Source: Mycoplasmatota bacterium (GTDB taxonomy: Bacteria > Bacillota_I > Bacilli_A > RF39 > UBA660). Taken from it: DNA of 9,139 bases. Of the stretch, positions 1 to 7,176 are shown piece after piece. How positions within the stretch are numbered: the first letter of the stretch is position 1; the number at the start of each line of letters is the position of its first letter. Below the pieces are notes generated by a model. It was given only the letters and a program-made list of their open reading frames with translations, made no database searches and had not been told where the DNA came from. The stretch covers positions 1 to 9,139 of the forward strand of contig JAAZDL010000092.1 in the NCBI GenBank assembly GCA_012512795.1. Direction: 5' to 3'. The position numbers and the translations under genes are program-made.

Positions 1-253
1 CTTTGTTACTAATTATTAGTTTTTCCAAAGAATCTATCTTATTATTTTCATCATCTATATTTCCTGGATGAATTCCTGCTGTTGGATATAAAAAACCTGC
101 ATATTTTTTACTTAACAAAATAACTTCTTTTGTTGTATTTATCGAATCAGCACAATTAATAATTTTTATTATACCTTTTTCTTTACAAAAACTTACTATT
201 TCATCTATATCTTCATAAAATTCAGATATAATATGGGCATGTGAATCTATCAT
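1..253 (-). CDS. tatD: TatD-family metal-dependent DNase, N-terminal part (3' end outside window)
   Basis: Only the first 84 residues lie in the window; the frame is open to the left edge. The protein begins MIDSHAHI, the DxHxH-type N-terminal metal-binding motif of the TatD branch of the amidohydrolase superfamily (metal ligands H5 and H7). A GIHP motif follows near residue 60, where TatD proteins have a conserved G-x-HP. TatD proteins are cytosolic 3'-5' exonucleases/DNases linked to DNA repair; B. subtilis YabD is the close Bacillota relative. The start is well supported by AGGAGG five bases upstream of ATG. The gene sits 53 bases downstream of mfd on the same strand, so it may be read through from the operon or started from a weak candidate promoter in the gap. 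In B. subtilis the homologue lies next to metS, not directly after mfd. Family is confident; the exact substrate is not shown by the sequence. Confidence 0.88.
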   Translation of the reverse strand, partial: MIDSHAHIISEFYEDIDEIVSFCKEKGIIKIINCADSINTTKEVILLSKKYAGFLYPTAGIHPGNIDDENNKIDSLEKLIISNK

Positions 254-258
254 TATTT

Positions 259-264
259 CCTCCT
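259..264 (-). promoter_or_regulatory. Strong Shine-Dalgarno site of tatD
   Basis: On the minus strand the sequence reads AGGAGG, then AAATA, then ATG. This is a full match to the anti-Shine-Dalgarno core with a five-base spacer, and it fixes the tatD start. Confidence 0.85.
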
Positions 265-278
265 GTTAATTAATGTTT

Positions 279-306
279 ATTTTAACACATAAAAATACTA
301 ATACAA
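279..306 (-). promoter_or_regulatory. Possible sigma-A-type promoter in the mfd-tatD gap
   Basis: On the minus strand TTGTAT (306-301) is followed after 16 bases by TAAAAT (284-279). TGT lies directly before the -10 box, giving an extended -10 pattern (TGn). Transcription would start around 272, leaving a leader of only about 20 bases that contains the AGGAGG site of tatD. The -35 is only a partial match, and such boxes arise easily by chance in DNA this A+T-rich. This is the only intergenic space in the window long enough to hold a promoter. Confidence 0.35.
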
Positions 307-3300
307 TCAATTATTATATAGCTTATTAATTAATTCAAGCAATTCTTCAATATAATACAAATAGTTTCTTTCTAAAGTAGCTTTTAATAATGTTATAAAC
401 ACTGATTCGTTTTTATATAAAAAATTGAATTTAGTTGATATTTTTGTAGAACCAACAAACAATTTTTCTATATTCAAATTAGATAGTGTTTTTTTACTTA
501 TTTTTAAACTTATTTTTAAATTATCGTTTTCTGTGATCTTTATTTTCAAATCGGTAACCATTTTTTCAATATATTTTTCATGAGCATATAATTCTAATTT
601 ACTATTGGTATATCCAAATCTATCCCTTATTATATTTAAAGAATCTATTAACTCTTGCTTGTTAGTAATTAAATTAATTTTTTTATGCATATCGATAATA
701 ATTTCTTCTTCGTCAGTATACTCTTTTCCAATATGTGTCTCTACTTCTATTGGAACAGTTTCTTTTTCAACTTCTTCTTCAGTAATACCAAGCGATTCTT
801 CTTTTATCAAATCTAAGAACATGTCTACACCAACAGAATCAATGAATCCTGCTTGTTCTTTCCCTAGAATATCTCCTGCTCCTCTAATGGCTAAGTCTCT
901 CATAGATATTTTATATCCACTACCTAATTCGGTAAATTCCTTAATAGCCTCAAGTCTTTTAAGTGCTAAAGAATTTAATATTTTTTCTTTTCTATACATT
1001 AAATAAGAGTATGCAATTCTATCACTTCTACCAACTCTTCCTCTAATTTGATATAACTGACTAAGTCCAAATCTATCACTGTCTATTACAATTATAGTGT
1101 TAGCATTTGGTATATCTATTCCATTTTCTATTATAGTTGTACTTATAAGAACGTCATATTTTTTATTAGTAAAATCATAAATAATATCTTGCATTTCGTT
1201 TTTACTCATTCTGCCATGCGCATAACATATTTTTGCCTCAGGTATTAGTTTTTTATATTTGTCATATGTGTTATCCATGTTTTTTATATTATTATATATA
1301 ATAAATGTTTGTCCCTTTCGTTCCATTTCTTTTAAGATTGCTTCTCTTATTAGCATATCATTATGTTCGATAACATAAGTTTGAACTGGGTATCTATTTT
1401 TAGGAGCACTTTCTATTAAAGAAAAATCTCTAAGTCCAACTAAAGACATCTGTAATGATCTTGGGATAGGTGTAGCAGATACAGATAGAACATGAACATT
1501 TGATTTCATTTTTTTAATTTTTTCTTTTTGTTCTACACCAAAACGATGTTCTTCATCTATTACTAGTAGTCCTAAATCTTTAAAAATTACATCACTACTA
1601 AGGAGTCTATGTGTCCCAAAAACTATATCTATTTTTCCTTCTTTTAGTTTTTTTAATTTATCTTGAATTTGTTTGTTAGTAAAATGTCTATTTATTAAAT
1701 CAATATTTACACCGTAATTTTTAAATCTTTCAATTGCAGAACTATATTGCTGATGAGACAAAACAGTTGTAGGACATAAATATGCTGCTTGTTTGTTATT
1801 TATTATTGTTTTAAACATTGCCCTGAATATAACTTCCGTTTTTCCATAACCAACGTCTCCACAAAGTAGACGGTCCATTGGTTTTGATTTTTCTAAGTCA
1901 TTTTTAATCTCCTCAGAAGATTTTAATTGATCAATTGTTTCTTCGTATTCAAACTCAGATTCAAAGTTTATTTGACTTTCTTCATCTATATTAAAAGGTT
2001 CAATAGTAGATAGACTTCTTTGTTTGTATATATTAAGTAACTCACCAGTAATAGATTTAATTCTTTCTTTAATTCTAAGTTTTGTTTTTGTCCACTCAAT
2101 ACTATTTAATTTATTAATGGTAGGCCTAGCTCCTTCTTTGGAAGCATATTTGTACAATCTTGTAATATCTTCTACTGGCATATAAAGTTTATCATTTCCT
2201 TTATATTGGATTAGTATATAATCTTTTTTTAATCCGTTTTTTTCTAATGTCTTAATTCCCATGTATATACCAATCCCAGATTTTTTATGAACCACATAAT
2301 CTCCAATTTTTATATTGTCTATAGACATTATTGCACTGTTATTTTTGTTATTTTTAGTCAAGTTTACATTTAAATTTTTGGGATATAAATCAAATTCAGA
2401 ATAATAATAGTTGTTTTTATACACAAAACCCTTATTTAATGTGTTTTTTTCGATTTTGATATGAATATCATTATTTTGTATATCTTTCATTAGATTTTTA
2501 TTATTTGTAAATAAAATACCTTTATTTTTAATAATATCTTCAAAAAAAAGTTCTTTATTAGAATTAAAATTATCAATACTTTTAGCATAAATATCTATCT
2601 GTGAATCTTTATTATTAATTGTATCTATATGTATATCAGTAGAGCTTGATAAATCCGCAACTTTAAATACAGAAGAAGTTAAATCCAAATATGTTAGTTG
2701 AGGTTTAATTAATTTCTCTTGGTTTAAAATTTGATTATAATTATTATAAATTACTAATCCATCTTTTAAATAATCTCGAATTGAAGTATTGTTATCTCCA
2801 AAGTCTTCTTTAATAGAGTTTATATTAATTACATTTGTTTCTTTTATAGATATTTGAGTATTAACATCAAAATATTTTATTTTTTCAATTTCATCATCAA
2901 AAAATTCAATTCTTATAGCATTATCCTCGTTAATTGGGAAAACATCTATAACAAACCCTCTTACTGAAAATTCAGAAGTATCATAAACCATACTCTCTTT
3001 TTTATATCCTATTTCGATAAGTTTTTTTACAATTTCATCTCTATTTATTTTATCGCCTATTTTAAGTTTAATTTTATTTGCATTGTACTTGTTTATATTA
3101 GGTAATTTTTTTATGTAACTATTTAAATGAACAATTATTATTTTTTTCTTTCCATCAAAAATACTGTTTATTAAATTTAATCTCATATAAAGAAGCTCGG
3201 AAGAAGAAGCGATAGCACTTTTTACTATATAATCATCTTCAGGAAATAAATACACATCATCTATATAATTTTTCAAGTTATTATATGTTTCATTAGCTTC

Positions 3301-3453
3301 ATTTAATGTAGAAAAAACCAACAAAAGATTCTTTTTACAAGAAAAAAAGATATATAATAATAATTGATTATATATTTCATTCTTAGTAATAGAGATTTTT
3401 TTTATCTCATTGACATTAAAATTAAATAGATTATTATATAAAAAATTATGCAT
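307..3453 (-). CDS. mfd: Transcription-repair coupling factor Mfd
   Basis: A 1048-residue ATP-dependent DNA translocase that removes RNA polymerase stalled at lesions and recruits UvrA for nucleotide excision repair. Domains in order: UvrB-like N-terminal region (about 1-340) with R165, R181 and F185, which align without gaps to the E. coli Mfd residues known to contact UvrA; CarD-like RNA polymerase interaction domain (about 380-470, from IGDYVVHKKSGIG); superfamily 2 helicase core with Walker A GDVGYGKT (532-539), GTHR (613-616), DEEH (633-636), SATPIPR (659-665) and RGRVGRS (804-810); and a C-terminal TRCF domain from about 895. It is about 100 residues shorter than the E. coli protein (1148), mostly in the poorly conserved region around 205-380. 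The ATG overlaps the end of pth by 8 bases and has GAAGGA just upstream. The pth-mfd neighbourhood is typical of Bacillota, where one small gene often intervenes; here it is absent. Confidence 0.98.
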   Translation of the reverse strand: MHNFLYNNLFNFNVNEIKKISITKNEIYNQLLLYIFFSCKKNLLLVFSTLNEANETYNNLKNYIDDVYLFPEDDYIVKSAIASSSELLYMRLNLINSIFDGKKKIIIVHLNSYIKKLPNINKYNANKIKLKIGDKINRDEIVKKLIEIGYKKESMVYDTSEFSVRGFVIDVFPINEDNAIRIEFFDDEIEKIKYFDVNTQISIKETNVININSIKEDFGDNNTSIRDYLKDGLVIYNNYNQILNQEKLIKPQLTYLDLTSSVFKVADLSSSTDIHIDTINNKDSQIDIYAKSIDNFNSNKELFFEDIIKNKGILFTNNKNLMKDIQNNDIHIKIEKNTLNKGFVYKNNYYYSEFDLYPKNLNVNLTKNNKNNSAIMSIDNIKIGDYVVHKKSGIGIYMGIKTLEKNGLKKDYILIQYKGNDKLYMPVEDITRLYKYASKEGARPTINKLNSIEWTKTKLRIKERIKSITGELLNIYKQRSLSTIEPFNIDEESQINFESEFEYEETIDQLKSSEEIKNDLEKSKPMDRLLCGDVGYGKTEVIFRAMFKTIINNKQAAYLCPTTVLSHQQYSSAIERFKNYGVNIDLINRHFTNKQIQDKLKKLKEGKIDIVFGTHRLLSSDVIFKDLGLLVIDEEHRFGVEQKEKIKKMKSNVHVLSVSATPIPRSLQMSLVGLRDFSLIESAPKNRYPVQTYVIEHNDMLIREAILKEMERKGQTFIIYNNIKNMDNTYDKYKKLIPEAKICYAHGRMSKNEMQDIIYDFTNKKYDVLISTTIIENGIDIPNANTIIVIDSDRFGLSQLYQIRGRVGRSDRIAYSYLMYRKEKILNSLALKRLEAIKEFTELGSGYKISMRDLAIRGAGDILGKEQAGFIDSVGVDMFLDLIKEESLGITEEEVEKETVPIEVETHIGKEYTDEEEIIIDMHKKINLITNKQELIDSLNIIRDRFGYTNSKLELYAHEKYIEKMVTDLKIKITENDNLKISLKISKKTLSNLNIEKLFVGSTKISTKFNFLYKNESVFITLLKATLERNYLYYIEELLELINKLYNN

Positions 3454-4012
3454 GTTTTCCTTCGTTGTTATATTTTTGCATTAAGTAATCAACCGAATTA
3501 TTAGAAAAGTCTTTTATTATATTTTCAACTGTGGGCATAATTCTTTCAATTAAAGATTCTTCTTCTTTCGTTAGTTTACTTAAAACATAATCTGTTAGCG
3601 GGATTTCATTCATTGAAATACCTATTTTTAACCTAGTTATTTGATTAGTTTTTAAAAGATCAAGAATATTATCAATTCCATTATGTCCACCAGAGGATCC
3701 ATCTCGTTTTATTTTAAAAGTACCTACAGGATAGTTTACATCATCATAAACAACTAATATATCTTCAGTGTTAATATTAAAATATTTAACAAACTGCTGA
3801 ACTACTTCACCAGATAAATTCATATATGATTGTGGTTTTAAAAAAATGATTTTTTCATTGTTAATTATTTGTTCCGAATACAATCCTTTAAATTTTGATT
3901 TAAATATTAGATTGTTTTTAGAAGCATAATAATCAATCAGTTTAAATCCACAATTATGTCTGGTTTTTTCATATTTTTTTCCTGGATTTCCTAACCCAAC
4001 TACTAATTTCAT
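3446..4012 (-). CDS. pth: Peptidyl-tRNA hydrolase
   Basis: A 188-residue bacterial Pth, the usual family length. It cleaves the ester bond of peptidyl-tRNA released from ribosomes and so recycles tRNA; the enzyme is cytosolic and normally essential. The sequence opens with VVGLGNPGKKYEKTRHNCGF. Residues N9 and H19 (catalytic base), N65 in YMNLSG, D90 in VVYDD and N111 in GSSGGHNG match the active-site set N10, H20, N68, D93 and N114 of the E. coli enzyme. The ATG lies two bases after the rsmI stop codon. Its AAGGAG ribosome binding site is formed by the last codons of rsmI and abuts the TAG stop, so translation is probably coupled. The 3' end overlaps mfd by 8 bases. Nothing in the sequence suggests loss of activity. 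Confidence 0.98.
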   Translation of the reverse strand: MKLVVGLGNPGKKYEKTRHNCGFKLIDYYASKNNLIFKSKFKGLYSEQIINNEKIIFLKPQSYMNLSGEVVQQFVKYFNINTEDILVVYDDVNYPVGTFKIKRDGSSGGHNGIDNILDLLKTNQITRLKIGISMNEIPLTDYVLSKLTKEEESLIERIMPTVENIIKDFSNNSVDYLMQKYNNEGKHA

Positions 4013-4014
4013 AT

Positions 4015-4848
4015 CTACTCCTTAGTTATTTCGTATAATTTGTTTTTACTAATATTATATTTTTCAGCTATTTCTTTAATTGATGAAGATTTGCTTTTTC
4101 CTTGATTAACTAACATATTAACTTCATTTACATAGTCAATTTCTTCATTAATGGTTACTGATCCTTCTACTACTAATACAATTTCTCCTTTTATTTTATC
4201 ACATTTTTTAAGTATATTACTTATATTATCTCTGTTTACCTCTTCATATATTTTGGAAATTTCACGAACCAAGGACATTTTTCTGTCTCCTAGTATTTCC
4301 AACATATTTGAAAGTGTTCTTTTTACTCTGTGAGGAGATTCATAAAATACTAGTGTGTACTCAAAATCTTTAATTTTTCTAAGTTCTTTTTTTGATGTTG
4401 AATCTTTACTATTTAAAAAACCATAAAATAAAAATTTTTCACTATTTAAACCAGACATATTTAATGCTGGCAGTAAAGCACTAGCACCAGGAAGAGCAAT
4501 AACATTTATATTGTATTTAATTGCCTCGCTTACTATTATATTTCCTGGATCACTAATTAAAGGAGTACCCCTATCAGAAACAAGAGCAATATTTTTCCCT
4601 TCTTTTAATTTTTTAATTATGTTGTCTTTATTTTTCATTTCCGAATATTTATGACAAGACTCTATTTTTTTGTGTATATTGTATTTGTTTAATAGAATTA
4701 ATGTTATTCTTGTATCTTCAGCAAAAATGATATCAACTTCTTTTAATATTTTTAAAGCTCTTAAAGTAATATCTTCCATATTTCCAATAGGTGTTGGTAC
4801 AATATACAAATTTCCAAAATTATTATTTTTATAACTACTTTGTATCAT
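4015..4848 (-). CDS. rsmI: 16S rRNA (cytidine1402-2'-O)-methyltransferase RsmI
   Basis: A 277-residue SAM-dependent methyltransferase of the tetrapyrrole-methylase fold that 2'-O-methylates C1402 in the 16S rRNA decoding centre. Family landmarks are VPTPIGNMEDITLRA (17-31), EDTR (44-47), LISDPG (97-102), LPGASA (119-124), FYGFL (141-145), ESPHR (170-174) and REISKIYEE (195-203, usually RELTKxxEE). The LPGASA and YGFL forms resemble B. subtilis YraL/YabC-type sequences. The last 30 residues (KSKSSSIKEIAEKYNISKNK) look like the small helical/HTH-like tail seen in many RsmI proteins. The loop usually written SDAGTP reads SDRGTP (91-96), with Arg93 encoded by AGG. The start overlaps the trmN6 stop as ATGA and is preceded by GGGAGAG inside the trmN6 C-terminal codons, an efficient coupled start. 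Confidence 0.96.
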   Translation of the reverse strand: MIQSSYKNNNFGNLYIVPTPIGNMEDITLRALKILKEVDIIFAEDTRITLILLNKYNIHKKIESCHKYSEMKNKDNIIKKLKEGKNIALVSDRGTPLISDPGNIIVSEAIKYNINVIALPGASALLPALNMSGLNSEKFLFYGFLNSKDSTSKKELRKIKDFEYTLVFYESPHRVKRTLSNMLEILGDRKMSLVREISKIYEEVNRDNISNILKKCDKIKGEIVLVVEGSVTINEEIDYVNEVNMLVNQGKSKSSSIKEIAEKYNISKNKLYEITKE

Positions 4849-5579
4849 AATTCTCTCCCAAATGCTTTTAAAATTTCCTCAGTATAATTTCCATCAAGGT
4901 CATGAACAAAAAGAGGTGGTAGCAGCTTAAGACCTACTTTTCCATTTTTTCTTCCATCTATCAAAACTATGTTAGAATTTTTATTTACTTTAGGATAAAT
5001 GAATAACATTCTCTTTGGTTCAATATTATTTTTTTTCATTTTATCAATTATTTCAATTATCCTATCAGTTCTATGAACAATTGTTAAAGAAGCACCATTT
5101 TTTAATAATTTTTTTGATATTTTAATAATATCGTCTAAATTTAATAAAAGTTCATGTCTAGCTATAGATTTAGATAATTCATTATTTAGAATACTTTCTT
5201 TACTTGCTTTAAAATAAGGAGGATTGCATAAAATTAAATCAAAAGAATCTGTTTCATAATTTTTAACTATATTTTTAACATCATCATTTATTATTTCAAT
5301 TTGATTGCTAAGGTTATTTAATTTTACAGACTCTATAGCTAATTTATATATTTCTTTTTGTATTTCAATACCTATAATTTTAGATTTTGTTTTTGTTGAC
5401 AAAATTAAAGGAACTGGAGCATTTCCAGTACATAAATCCAAAATATTCTTTGTGTTAGGAGTTAATTCTGCAAAATATGGAAGCAAAACAGAATCTAAAC
5501 TAAAATTAAAGCAATCTTTATTTTGGACTATTTTCAAGTCATCAAAATATGCTAAATTATTTATTATGTTTTTTTTCAT
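4845..5579 (-). CDS. trmN6: tRNA1(Val) (adenine37-N6)-methyltransferase, TrmN6/YabB family
   Basis: A 244-residue class I SAM-dependent methyltransferase. Motif I is LDLCTGNAPVPL (47-58) and the acidic residue after beta-2 is E72. The catalytic N6-adenine motif NPPY lies at 119-122 and is followed by the YabB-type ARHE (140-143). The C-terminal half ends with PPLFVHDLDGNYTEEI, typical of the family. It probably methylates A37 next to the anticodon of a tRNA, as E. coli TrmN6 (YfiC) does for tRNA-Val; the exact tRNA cannot be read from sequence. The ATG lies 23 bases inside the 3' end of ricT with no recognisable ribosome binding site, so its translation probably depends on ricT. The N-terminus lines up with YabB proteins (DLKIVQ followed by FSLDSVLL), which supports this start. 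It lies upstream of rsmI as in B. subtilis, but without the intervening yazA. Confidence 0.93.
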   Translation of the reverse strand: MKKNIINNLAYFDDLKIVQNKDCFNFSLDSVLLPYFAELTPNTKNILDLCTGNAPVPLILSTKTKSKIIGIEIQKEIYKLAIESVKLNNLSNQIEIINDDVKNIVKNYETDSFDLILCNPPYFKASKESILNNELSKSIARHELLLNLDDIIKISKKLLKNGASLTIVHRTDRIIEIIDKMKKNNIEPKRMLFIYPKVNKNSNIVLIDGRKNGKVGLKLLPPLFVHDLDGNYTEEILKAFGREL

Positions 5580-6363
5580 TAGAAATATTATTAAAAGGTA
5601 TATCTATATCAATTTTATCTCCATCATCTGTTAATATACTATATTTTTTTGATGGAATATTTACTGATACTACCTTTCCTGATCCATATTCATTATTAAT
5701 TTTATCTCCAACATTTGGCATGTCTTTTCTATTTTCTGTATAAATATCGTCTTCATATTTTAAGCAACACAACAATCTTCCACATAAACCGTTAATTTTA
5801 GTAGGGTTTAACGATAAGTTTTGATTTTTTACTTGAGCTATCCCGACTGAATCTAAATCATTTAAAAAACAAGAACAACATATTTTCCTTCCACATGACC
5901 CTATACCAGAAACTTCTTTTGCTTTATCTCGTACTCCTACTTGTCTTAATTCTATCCTGGTTTTATATATACTAGCAAGTAATTTAGCAAGTTCTCTAAA
6001 ATCTATCCTGTTATCGGCTAAAAATTGAAAAACCAATTGTTTTCTATCAAAAGTATATGTTGCTTCTATAAATTTCATATCTAATGATAAATCATTAGCA
6101 AATTCCTGTGCTTTTAACATTGCGTTTTTTGCTTCTTCGTTATTTTTTTTAAATTGTTTTTCATCTTTTTCAGTTGCTATTCTTTGAATAACAGCGTGTT
6201 TTTCATTGCTTTTTTTATCTTCTAAAAAAGAAACAACTTTTCCAAATTGTAAGCCTCTTTCAGTTTCAACTATAACATTATCACCTTTTGCAAGATTTAA
6301 ATCATTATCAAAAAATATATATTGTTTTCCATTTTTTTTAAACTCAATTCCTATTTTTTTCAT
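5557..6363 (-). CDS. ricT: RicT (YaaT), PSP1-domain subunit of the iron-sulfur Y-complex
   Basis: A 268-residue PSP1-domain protein. In B. subtilis RicT (YaaT) binds RicA (YmcA) and RicF (YlbF) in a [4Fe-4S]-containing complex that stimulates RNase Y-dependent mRNA maturation and affects biofilm, competence and sporulation. The signature region is unmistakable: GSCGRKICCSCF (155-166) and then SLNPTKINGLCGRLLCCLKYE (184-204). Cysteines are at 157, 162, 163, 165, 194, 199 and 200; C165 is an extra one where B. subtilis has Thr. The C-terminal part (about 214-250) resembles a small beta-barrel domain seen in YaaT. Its ATG overlaps the holB stop as ATGA, with GGAG about nine bases upstream. RicA and RicF are not in the window. 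In a lineage that may not sporulate, the RNA-processing role is the more likely one. Confidence 0.96.
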   Translation of the reverse strand: MKKIGIEFKKNGKQYIFFDNDLNLAKGDNVIVETERGLQFGKVVSFLEDKKSNEKHAVIQRIATEKDEKQFKKNNEEAKNAMLKAQEFANDLSLDMKFIEATYTFDRKQLVFQFLADNRIDFRELAKLLASIYKTRIELRQVGVRDKAKEVSGIGSCGRKICCSCFLNDLDSVGIAQVKNQNLSLNPTKINGLCGRLLCCLKYEDDIYTENRKDMPNVGDKINNEYGSGKVVSVNIPSKKYSILTDDGDKIDIDIPFNNISNEKKHNK

Positions 6364-7160
6364 ATATTACATCTCCACATATCTATAATAAACCTGTCTA
6401 TACTTAAATTTTTGTTTAAATAATTTGACAACAAATTTATAAAATTATCAATTACAAGTATTTTTTTTGATATTGTTTCAACTGTGTTGTTCTTAAGAAT
6501 GAATTCGTATTGTTCATTTTTAACATCTTTTTCTAACATTTTATAAAGACTGGCTTTATATACACACAACATACTTTTGAGTATATCTATAAAATTACTT
6601 CTGTCTTCTATTATACTATAAATATTGCTATTTATTGCAATAGATTTTACACCATTATTCTCAATTGCTTTTATTAATTCAATTAATACTTTATTTTCTT
6701 CATCAGGATTATCAAATAAGTCTTTTCCAGAACTTATAAAAATCTTTTGACATCTACTAGAGATAGTTGGTTTTACAGCATCTATGTTGTTTGTTAATAA
6801 TATTGCATAAACACCTTCTTGAGGTTCTTCAAGCGTTTTAAGTAATGAATTATAGACTGTGTCACTTAGTTTTTCACATTCGTCAATAATATAAATTTTT
6901 ATATTGCTAAATTGAGATGTTGTGGCTAAATTTTTTAATAAATCTTTTACCATGTCTCTTGTAATTATAGACTCTTCTTGTTTTAGAACATAAATATCAG
7001 GATTATCTTCAATTTTTGTTTTATTTTTAAAGAAGAAATCATTAAATATATTTTGCAATTCATCTTTATAATCATTATAAAAAACATTTCCAATTAAAAA
7101 TGCTTGAACTATTTTATCTTCTTTGCTCATTTTTTTAAAATAATTATAAATTTTATTCAA
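6360..7160 (-). CDS. holB: DNA polymerase III subunit delta' (HolB), short divergent form
   Basis: A 266-residue delta' subunit of the clamp loader, which with DnaX and delta loads the beta sliding clamp. Recognisable parts are YIIDECEKLSDTVYNSLLKTLEEP (90-113, Walker B-like region and following helix), AILLTNN (119-125) and SSRCQ (134-138), the SRC motif whose arginine acts as a finger toward the neighbouring DnaX ATP site. About 155-266 should form the collar domain. It is shorter than E. coli delta' (334). The start of the AAA+ region (AFLIGNVFYNDYKDEL, 20-35) has no GxxGxGK P-loop, and the four-cysteine zinc module is missing; delta' is a non-ATPase in E. coli, so function is plausible. 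The start codon is TTG (7160-7158), chosen because a perfect AGGAGG lies five bases upstream; the next Met (residue 11) has no ribosome binding site. It lies 16 bases after recR; the usual partner gene tmk is absent. Confidence 0.9.
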   Translation of the reverse strand: MNKIYNYFKKMSKEDKIVQAFLIGNVFYNDYKDELQNIFNDFFFKNKTKIEDNPDIYVLKQEESIITRDMVKDLLKNLATTSQFSNIKIYIIDECEKLSDTVYNSLLKTLEEPQEGVYAILLTNNIDAVKPTISSRCQKIFISSGKDLFDNPDEENKVLIELIKAIENNGVKSIAINSNIYSIIEDRSNFIDILKSMLCVYKASLYKMLEKDVKNEQYEFILKNNTVETISKKILVIDNFINLLSNYLNKNLSIDRFIIDMWRCNI

Positions 7161-7165
7161 TGCTT

Positions 7166-7171
7166 CCTCCT
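7166..7171 (-). promoter_or_regulatory. Shine-Dalgarno site that decides the TTG start of holB
   Basis: The minus strand reads AGGAGG, then AAGCA, then TTG, followed by codons for NKIY. Full SD complementarity at ideal spacing supports TTG at 7160-7158 over the downstream ATG codon 11, which is preceded only by an A/T run. Confidence 0.85.
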
Positions 7172-7176
7172 ATTAT

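Noticed and set aside
254..306. Rho-independent terminator after mfd
   Set aside because: Only short A/T palindromes such as TTAATTAA are present; there is no G-C stem with a following U-run.
605..1006. Open frame of 133 codons on the plus strand inside mfd
   Set aside because: It lies antisense to the conserved helicase and C-terminal part of Mfd, has no ribosome binding site of note and no recognisable family; serine/isoleucine-rich composition is what the reverse of this coding DNA gives.
5569..5576. Homopolymer run of eight T (A on the coding strand) at the trmN6 start as a phase-variation switch
   Set aside because: Runs of seven or eight occur repeatedly across the window (for example 6332-6339, 6143-6150, 7314-7321) in housekeeping genes, as expected at this base composition.
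5305..5743. Plus-strand open frames of 109 and 64 codons across the trmN6/ricT junction
   Set aside because: Both are antisense to well-recognised genes and their hydrophobic content follows from reversed Lys/Asn-rich codons; no start signals.
6614..6645. Inverted repeat TATTGC/GCAATA within holB
   Set aside because: The stem is only six pairs long and cannot be extended at either end; expected by chance.
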